In this document: one piece after another, positions 57,030-64,000 of the stretch
Numbering within the stretch: the stretch's first letter is position 1
How the letters are laid out: each line of letters begins with the position of its first letter
NCBI RefSeq assembly: GCF_022539315.1
Contig: NC_066342.1
Location: 16,323,346-16,387,345 of the forward strand
Direction of reading: 5' to 3'
DNA from: Serinus canaria
Lineage: Eukaryota > Chordata > Aves > Passeriformes > Fringillidae
DNA: 64,000 nucleotides
The notes under the pieces: model-generated
Databases searched by the model: none
Told to the model about the DNA's origin: nothing
Seen by the model: the letters and a program-made list of their open reading frames with translations, nothing else
Made by a program: the position numbers and the translations under genes

Positions 57030-57695
57030 CTCGAATTTCTGTGGCTCTTATGTGCCAGGTCATTGGCTCCACACTGTCCAAAAGACACAATTCTCCCATG
57101 CCTCTACCTGGCTAAAGCCAGGGCCCCTCTAGTCCTGGCTATGGTTCCCTCCTGGGGTGTACATTCTGAAGGTTCGTTCAAGGGGATCAGATATCATCCT
57201 CCCTTCTGTTATACCTAGCAGCTTGGTCACAGGAAGCTGGGGCTACATTCAGTTTGGTGAAACTTCCTCTGTTAGTAGTTTCCTCCTTGAATTTACTCAC
57301 CCATGCTGCCAGGACAGAAGTAGGTTTTCCATCCCACCTTCTCATATCTTCCCCATGATCACACAGGAAGAACCATAGGTCAGCTCGTGGGGTGTACCCC
57401 CTCTCCCTAGCTGGGGGACGTCAGGCTCTGACATTGAGACCTCTTGTTTGCATTAGTGCTACATGGAAACTGTTCTTCCTTATCTCCCTCCTCATCTCCT
57501 CTTTGAGACTGAGCCACAGCAGGGACGTGAGTCTGCATCAGGCCATGGACCATGCTCTCATAATTCCTGAGTTTGGTGGCTATGGAACCCACTGTCACTT
57601 GGTTGTCCTTGAAATGCATTGTTGCTATGCAGTACAGGGATGCACTCCACAAAATAGCGCCAAAGAGGGTGGGAAGAAACATAGGCCTCATTTTA
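57030..57695 (-). pseudogene. gag: gag C-terminal part of ERVL copy C
   Basis: The minus-strand frame at 57691-57407 (94 codons, with ATMHFKDNQVTVGSIATKLR) corresponds to the late Gag region of copy B. Further sequence down to 57030 matches its nucleocapsid-like part in broken frames. The 5' end of the element is lost near 57695. Confidence 0.55.
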
Positions 57696-58293
57696 TTTGT
57701 GGTAAGAGATTGGTTTGCCTTTTCACTTATAAATGAGACTACACGAAATAGCTTACTAGAGATTTATTCAGTAAAGTGCATCTTTTTTGTCAAAGTAAGT
57801 GTATTTTGTCTCAGAGTGGGAAATAATCTCCAAACTTTGGGTACCATTTTAGAGTAAATTAAGTGAAATTCTTTCCTTTCAATAAGAATCTGAAAATATG
57901 TCCCTTTATGCACTATTGGTTTGGATTTACATCGTGTATCATGTCAAAATAAATAGTATTTTATGCTACCCATTATCATAGCTATATTTTGTTTTAAAAT
58001 GTATGTTTAAGCATATGTTAAATTTTCAAAAATCTAAGCATTTAAAAGTCAGGAAATTAAATGTGCAACCACAACTTATCCCTGTTACATTTATGTATTA
58101 CAGAGTGTAACCATTACTTAATGATCATACACTATTCTTCAAATTAGAGTAGATTTTTCTTCTTGAGGTTCAGGCGCTCAGCTTGGGATATTTTTTGTTG
58201 TCAAAGTGGTTAATTTATTTCTTTATATAAAATCTTCTCTTGAAAACAGATCATAGAATCATAGTCATAAATAAGTTGTTATTAAAAAAATAA
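57696..58293. other. No recognised feature
   Basis: AT-rich sequence between the truncated copy C and a minus-strand LTR. Nothing identifiable. Confidence 0.5.
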
Positions 58294-58958
58294 TGTTATA
58301 AATGATCAATTCTGCAGCCAAATTTATAAAAAATATTTTATAAATTTATTAGATCAACAACCAAAAAAATAGAATATTATAAAACCGCCACAGCCAAGAC
58401 AGCGTCAACCCCGGACTTTGACGCTGGGTGAACTTGGGTCGAACCGACGTAGTGTCAGCGTCTCCCCAGAGTGTCACACCAACTGCTCCAGGTAGCCAGC
58501 TTCTTTACAGTTTATTCTGCCTGGAGCAGAAATGACCTAAGATTTCTGTACGTTCCTACATATGTATAACGGGAACTATACAGATGCAGTCCTGTACAAA
58601 AGTAAGTCCATAGGCTTGGATGGCTCTCTGGGCTCCTCGAAATGCTCTTCCTTTCAGCTGTAGCCGAGACATCACCTGTTTTTCGATGTAATCTCTCCCA
58701 GGTGTTGTTCGGTGAATGTTCTGGACATTCTTGGGAGATGGTCGCTGATCACCCAGGAAAAGCCTCATTCACTCGTAAATGGTGATGATTTTATCTGGGC
58801 GAGTCCAGGAAATCTTTTGGAAATGAAAAGCCCTGCTTCTGGCCATGGGGGTCAGAGGCATGGTTGGATCTTTATAATTTTTATACAATTTCCAAAGCGT
58901 GAATTATCTACATCATATACTACAGAATTAATGCCCTGGGTCAGAGCTGTCAAATACA
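58294..58958 (-). mobile_element. Solo LTR (minus), relative of 19515-20849
   Basis: The plus strand starts TGTTATAAATGATC and ends GCTGTCAAATACA. It is inverted relative to the LTR at 19515-20849 and contains the reversed AGTGTCAGCGTCTCCCCAG block. It lacks the 692-bp insert of that copy, which proves that insert is secondary. No clear duplication. Confidence 0.8.
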
Positions 58959-60326
58959 GAGACCTCTGAGCATCAGCTTTCCTCTTCCTTTTATATAACA
59001 AAAAAAAAAAAAAGAAAGGAATTAAAGATAATGAACAGTTTCACTAAACCAGTGAAATCTGCCTCTGCAGATATCGGGAAGGCAATAGTCACAAATCCCT
59101 GATTTCTGATAGTGAAATATAAGTATCTCTGGTATGAGCTGTTCAAGAATAATAGGTAATTTTTTTTATCCTTTTTACATCACACATGGATTGTATTTGA
59201 GCGAGACGGAAATTACCCCTTAATGAAAGTTATTGCAACAGTATGACTGTTTTCTACATTTTCTAAACAAGAGGGGGTTTTTAACATCAGGCTTATGTTG
59301 GACTTCACTGGTGGTGTAGGGTGCCCTGCAGCCCAGGACTCCAATTTGATGCTTTAGGGGGACCTGTTGATACAAACAGCAGCTTTCAATAATTTTTGTC
59401 CCTGAATATTTTCATGCAGACATCATGTCACTGAAATAAATCGGCAAAGAGCATATTTCTGTGAATACAACTTCAGGTCATTCATCTGCATCTCTACCAG
59501 ATGTTTGATTTTCTGTGTTTGCTTTAAAGCAACGGCAAATGACCTGTTCATCCCAGCAAAATTTTGTTGCCATATATTACTCTGTGTGATGAATTTGTTA
59601 CTTTGAAATATTTATGTTGATTTTTTCACCCGTCCTTTGCTTTGGTGTCATTTATTGTGTGCTGTAAGACATAGATTTTCACAATAAATCCTCCTGAGTA
59701 TGTAAGGCCACAGAATTGAATGGCTGACATTGCCTGTAAAGTAAGAATTAAAAACCTCAAAGACATTTTAGTGGTTCTTAACTTTGAAATAATTTTTAGC
59801 ACTTTTGTTTAGAGGACAAAGCATTTACTATCTGACCTGGATATAAAATGGCATTCTCTTTATGAGAAACTGCTTTATAATGAGATCTTTTTTTAACCCA
59901 TATGCATTGCAGTATGTTACAAAAGTGATGATCCCATTTTTATTAGTTGTTCTGAGTAAAGTGAAAACTAAAGGCTTCTCAGAAAAAGGACCTTTGTGAT
60001 ATTCTCAAGTTCAGGCCACTTAATTAGCTTATACTTAGTTGGTTTTTTCTAAAGACTTTCATATTGGCTTTCCCATATAGTCATGCTGTAACATAACTGC
60101 CTTTTGAAAGTATAGTGATTAGTCCTCAAGTTCAGTGAAATATATTTGCTGTGCATTTTTCATATTCTGCAACAGAAACAATATGCCCTTATTATGTAAC
60201 CAGGCTTAGCAGAAATGGCTTTTTTTCTTGTTACAGATTAATCTAGTTTCACTGAGCTAATACACGTGGCATGTATGTCTTCAGGACCTTACTTTTTCTC
60301 AATAACGGTAAAGATTTATAGCCTTC
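58959..60326. other. No recognised feature
   Basis: AT-rich, no long frames and no repeat ends recognised. A candidate single-copy stretch. Confidence 0.5.
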
Positions 60327-60870
60327 TGTATTGGATCTGGCTGAGCTGGAGTTGATTTCCCCATAGCAGCACTCATAGTGCTATGTTTTGCATTGGTAGC
60401 TAGAAAGGTGTTCAAAACACACCAGTGTTTTGGCTACTGCTGAGCAGCGCTGGCACAGCATCAATGCTGTCTCTCTAACTGTTCCTCTCCCATCCTCCAT
60501 CAAGGGGTTGCAAGTAGGCAAGAACCTCGGAGGGGACACATCTAGGCCAGCTGACTCAAATTACCCAAAGGGATATTCCATACCATATGACATGAGCTCA
60601 GATATAAAAGCTAAAGGAAGGAGGAGGAATAGGGGACATTCATCATTTAAAATATTTGCAGTCTGGAGCAACCACTCAACATGTTGAAGCTGTGCTTCCT
60701 GGGCAATGTCTCACCATCGCTCACTGATGGGAAATAGAGAATAAACTTTTTTTTTTGCTCTTTGCTTGTGGGCACACAAACTTTCACTATTGCTTTAATA
60801 AACTGCCTTATCTCAACCTACTGGATGTTTTCCATCTTATTTTCTCTCCTCTGCTGTGGATGCTGAGAAC
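60327..60870 (+). mobile_element. Solo LTR of common avian ERVL type
   Basis: It contains the sequence phrases of a widespread avian LTR (CATAGCAGCACTCATAGTGC, GGCTACTGCTGAGCAGCGCT, GGGATATTCCATACCATATG), GATATAAAAGC near 60603 and AATAAACTGCC near 60798. The start is inferred at TGTATTGGATCTGG; the end is approximate. Confidence 0.75.
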
Positions 60871-61045
60871 TGGTCAGAGAAGAAAGCCAAATAAACGTTC
60901 CCAGACATTCCTCAGGGAAGTTTTGAGAAAGGACAGAGGAAGAATTAAAACAATCCGGCAGCTGGTGTTTTGAAATTGTTGTTACTTGTAAAATGATTAC
61001 AAGAGTGTTGTTGTTCCTAATTAGCCAATGGCGTGAAGGATGTTT

Positions 61046-61314
61046 GTCCTAGGGTGACGTTATGATGTTGTATCCCCAGTCGTTGTTCTGTTTATGCTGG
61101 ATATTAGGTTCTGTACCTTCAAGACTGGCTCTGAAGAGCAAAGTTTTGTTTTGGTTTGTTATCAGCCTGCTCCCCCACAGCTGGCGGGACACAGAGAAAG
61201 GGCAGTATATAGTGCGGTTTTTGCTTTTTGCTTGGCTTTGGCTTTGCTCTGGCTCTTGTTTCTGCTTTGCTGCTGCTTTGCTCTTGCTTTTGCTTCTGCT
61301 CGTTAGTTTAGCTA
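61046..61314 (+). mobile_element. ERVL LTR fragment, plus arm of a fold-back
   Basis: The first about 270 bp of an A/B-family LTR (TGTCCTAGGGTGACG...GTTAGTTTAGCTAA). At about 61314 it switches into the same LTR start in inverted orientation. Confidence 0.85.
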
Positions 61315-61426
61315 ACTACAACAAAACTTTGCTCTTCAGAGCCGGTTTTCAAGGCACAGAACCTAATATCCAGCATAAACTGAACAACAACTGGGGATAC
61401 AAGCATCATACCCTCACCCTAGGACA
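61315..61426 (-). mobile_element. ERVL copy D LTR start, minus arm of a fold-back
   Basis: The reversed LTR start (ending ACCCTAGGACA at 61426) lies directly beside the reversed polypurine tract of copy D. Only about 112 bp of this 3' LTR remain. Confidence 0.85.
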
Positions 61427-61505
61427 TTCCACCCCTTATCCCCATATCGTCAACATGCTACCAAACATCATGCATTTTATTCACACAAAAACTTCCATCT
61501 TTCCC

Positions 61506-61848
61506 TGTTGTAATAGAGAACGACACGGTACAAAAGTACACGACTCCATAAAAAGGTGCAAGAGAGCAATTTATTTTTGCAATGTTGCTTTTATACTTTT
61601 CAAGACACTTACACCCAACCAGCATACACATTGAGTGCCCATTGGTCATATAAGAGAAACAGAGTTTCCAGGAGGTGACCGGGGAGCCACGTCACTCTGT
61701 AAGCTAGCCAGAGTCCATATCTCAACTTTCTCTCCTCCATTCTGTCTTCATGGTGACAACCTTGGTCTTCCTTCAGGAGAGATATGGGGCTTCTCCTTTT
61801 CTTCAGGAGGCCTTTGCAAGCTCACGAGAACAGAATGTCTTTCCCACA
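61506..61848 (-). mobile_element. Solo LTR (minus) in copy D
   Basis: The plus strand runs TGTTGTAATAGAG to TCTTTCCCACA, flanked by a perfect 6-bp duplication TTTCCC (61500-61505 and 61849-61854). A reversed polyadenylation signal (GCAATTTATTTTT) lies near 61568. At 343 bp it belongs with the short alpharetrovirus-like LTRs. Confidence 0.9.
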
Positions 61849-62095
61849 TTTCCCCCCCAAAAAATTACAAGCAATACCCATCATGCCCTCATAGCATCAC
61901 CAGTCCGGATCACTGAATCCAGGCCACATTCTATAGAGCTGCAGGTTTCCCCACTGTCATTTTATTCACTCAAAACTCCATCTTTCACTTGCTCAGACCT
62001 TCGACACTTACATATTTCCTTCTATCTCATGTCTGTGTGGTTTAATGTACAGACAATGGCAGTACCATCCAACAAACAGTGATATTTGCATATCA

Positions 62096-63614
62096 TTTCT
62101 CACCCCACAATCAGATCTCCCTGAGGTACATATCGTGTTGTTCCATCTCTTTGCATTATCCACCATGTGCAACCTGGTCCCTGAGCAAAGACAACCCCAC
62201 AAATGGATTTGTCTGTACTCAAGGCAGAATCCATCCACACAGTCTTCCCTAACAAACATGTACCAGTGGGACTTTATCTCCATCTGTTATATTCAGGGAC
62301 TCCAAGTGGGCAGGACCTGCTTGGTTGGTGGAACCTCGGGTGTTAACTAACCAGGTGGCCTTTGCTAAATGCTGCTCCCAGTTTTTGAAAGATCCCCCAC
62401 CCAAGGCTTTCAACTGGGTTTTTAGTAGTCCATTATACCTCCTCACTTTGCCTGCAGCTGGTGCATGGTAGGGGATATGGTACACCCACTCAATGCCATG
62501 TTCCCTAGCCCAGGTGTTGATAAGGCTGTTCTTGAAATGAGTCCCATTGTCTGACTCAATCCTCTCAGGGGTACCATGCCTCCAAAGGACTGCTTTTCAA
62601 GGCCCAGGATGGTGTTACGGGCAGTAGCATGAGACACAGGGTAGGTTTCCACCCATCCCGTGGTGGCTTCTACCAGTGTGAGCACGTAGTGCTTGCCTTG
62701 GCGTGTCTAGGGCAGTGTGATGTAGTCAATCTGCCAGGCCTCCCCATACTTGTACTTGGACCACCACCCACCATACCATAGGGGCTTCACTTGCTTGGCC
62801 TGTTTGATGGCAGCTCACGTCTCACAGTGGTGGATAATCTGAGAAATACTGTCCATGGCTAAATCCACCCCTCGGTCTCGTGCCCACTTATAGGTGGCAT
62901 CTCTACCCTGATGGCCTGAGGCATCATGGGCCCATCGAGTTAGGAATAACTGCCCCTTGTGTTCCCGATCTAGGTCTATCTTTGACACCCTTATCTTTGC
63001 AGCCTGGTCTACCTGCTCATTGTTTTGGTGCTCCTCATTAGCTCTGCTCTTGGGGACATGGGCATCTACATGGCGGACCTTCACAGGTAGCCTCCCTACC
63101 CTGGGAGCGATGTCTTTCCATCATCAGCAGCCCAAATTGGTTTTCCTCTACACTGCCAATTGGCCGCTTTCCACCTCCCCAGCCAGCCCCACAGAGCTTT
63201 GGCTAACTTCCATGAATCAGTGTAGTGGTAGAGCCTCAGCCACTTCTCTCTTTCTGCAATGTCCAGGCCCAGTTGAACAGCTTTGAGTTCAGCAAGTTGG
63301 CTTGATCCACCTTCTCCTTCGGCAGCTTGTGCAACCTGTCGTGTGGGGCTCCATACGGCTGCTTTCCACTTCCGGTTCATCCCTATGATGCGATAGGAAC
63401 CGTCCATGAAAATAGTGTAGAATGTTTCCTCTGCTGGCAGTTGGTAATATGGAGGAGTTTCTGCAGCCTGTGTCACTGCTTCTTGTTCTTCATCAGTGAT
63501 ACCAAAGCCTTCACATTTGGGCCAATTTATAATTACCTCCAAAATCCCAGGGCGATTCAGTTTACCTATATGGGTGCACTGAGTTCTGAGAGCAATCCAC
63601 TTGCTCCATGTAGC
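62096..63614 (-). pseudogene. pol: RNase H and integrase of ERVL copy D, broken
   Basis: Minus-strand RNase H includes YYQLPAEETFYTIFMDGSYR and LYHYTDSWKLAKALWGWLGR at 63623-63096, open for 175 codons. The HHCC region follows at 63084-62815. The integrase core has GWVETYPVSHATARNTILGL and then, shifted, VYHIPYHAP-like and VRRYNGLLK sequence at 62685-62249, where the catalytic Glu context reads KVRRYNG rather than KVERYNG. The terminal segment with CTSGRSDCGV lies near 62100. Several frame breaks disable it. Confidence 0.8.
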
Positions 63615-64000
63615 CAGGAGCAAAGCAGAAGCAAGAGCGAGAGCAAAGCAAAAAGCAGGGCAAAAAGAAAAAGCAGCACTATGTACTGTTCCATCTCTGT
63701 GTCCCGCCAGCTGTGGGGGAGCGGCTGATAAGGAACCAAAACAAAATTTTCACTCTTCAGAGCCAGTCTTGAAGGCACAGAACATAATATCCAGCATAAA
63801 CAGCACACACGACTGGGGGATACAAGCATCAAAATATCATCCCAGGACATTCCACCCCTTATCCCCATATCGTCAACATACCACCACACATCATGCGTTT
63901 ATTCACATAAAACTTCCATCTGTTCGCCCAAAAATTACAAGCAATACCCATCATGCCTTCATCGCATCCAAACACCAGACCACTGAATCCAGGCCCCATA
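63615..64000 (-). mobile_element. ERVL-type copy E, minus strand, LTR start and 3' region
   Basis: The reversed LTR segment ends CATCCCAGGACA at 63849. It is followed by the reversed polypurine tract (63850-63868) and the non-coding 3' region shared with copy D (CATCATGCGTTTATTCACA). The element continues past the right edge. Confidence 0.85.

Larger units (their letters stand above)
52800..57695 (-). mobile_element. ERVL-type copy C, minus strand, truncated at both ends
   Basis: Minus-strand order: part of gag (about 57691-57030), protease (57026-56640), reverse transcriptase (56618 to about 55090) and the start of RNase H (53120-52800). Integrase and both LTRs are missing. Two insertions interrupt it: an LTR at 55924-56260 and an LTR complex at 53121-55088. 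It is moderately diverged from copy B. Confidence 0.85.
61427..63614 (-). mobile_element. ERVL-type copy D, minus strand, pol 3' part
   Basis: From right to left: RNase H (63614-62820), integrase (about 62820-62096), a non-coding 3' region (62095-61447) and the polypurine tract (61446-61427). The 3' region is several hundred bp long, with an LTR at 61506-61848 inside it. In copy B it is only about 25 bp. The right end at 63614 abuts another ERVL LTR. Confidence 0.85.

Overview
The window reads as a repeat-packed, gene-poor stretch of a bird genome, most likely a passerine and possibly W-linked or pericentromeric. Three things suggest this: a long CR1 LINE plus CR1 3' tails, many LTR retroelements of avian type inserted into one another, and one element copy with extreme strand-specific G-to-A change of the kind reported for songbird LTR elements. 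The species and chromosome are inference. I recognise no host protein-coding gene, tRNA, rRNA, CRISPR array or bacterial feature. Nearly every open frame is a broken retroelement gene or a chance frame.

Layout. 1-1092 is a minus-strand pol fragment of an env-less ERVL-type family, almost emptied of G on its own coding strand. 1093-2739 is the start of a minus-strand retrovirus-like element F (possible gag leader, Trp-like primer site, about 331 bp LTR). 2877-11067 is ERVL copy A, old and carrying four later LTR insertions. 11068-37271 is one gammaretrovirus-like provirus, ERV-G (gag, pro, pol, env, 3' LTR). It is split by a solo LTR, a CR1 of about 4.5 kb, a three-deep LTR nest, a complete young ERVL provirus (copy B, 24222-30823), two stacked LTRs in env and one more LTR. 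37423-44771 holds two minus-strand LTRs, a primer site and env-like sequence of the ERV-G family, with an unexplained middle. 44772-47586 is mostly unrecognised, with two CR1 tails. 47587-52290 is another minus-strand gammaretrovirus-like element (ERV-H). 52800-57695 is minus-strand ERVL copy C, in which one LTR itself carries three more. 57696-61045 is largely unrecognised, with two solo LTRs. 61046-64000 holds two more ERVL fragments (D and E) and a fold-back of two LTR ends.

Insertion order can be read from target-site duplications (TSDs): AGGGA around copy B, AAGGA, CAACA, CAGGC/CAGAC and GCTGT (5 bp); GATGGG, GCTCTC, GAAACC, CAGGAC, GCTAGC, TGTTAG, TCTATT and TTTCCC (6 bp); AACT (4 bp). 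All retroviral genes are disabled by stops and shifts, although copy B has two almost identical LTRs. The best candidates for something new are the hyperedited ERVL fragment, a short hydrophobic frame kept open before gag in ERVL copies A and B, an LTR family ending in ATA rather than CA, and the fold-back at 61046-61426.
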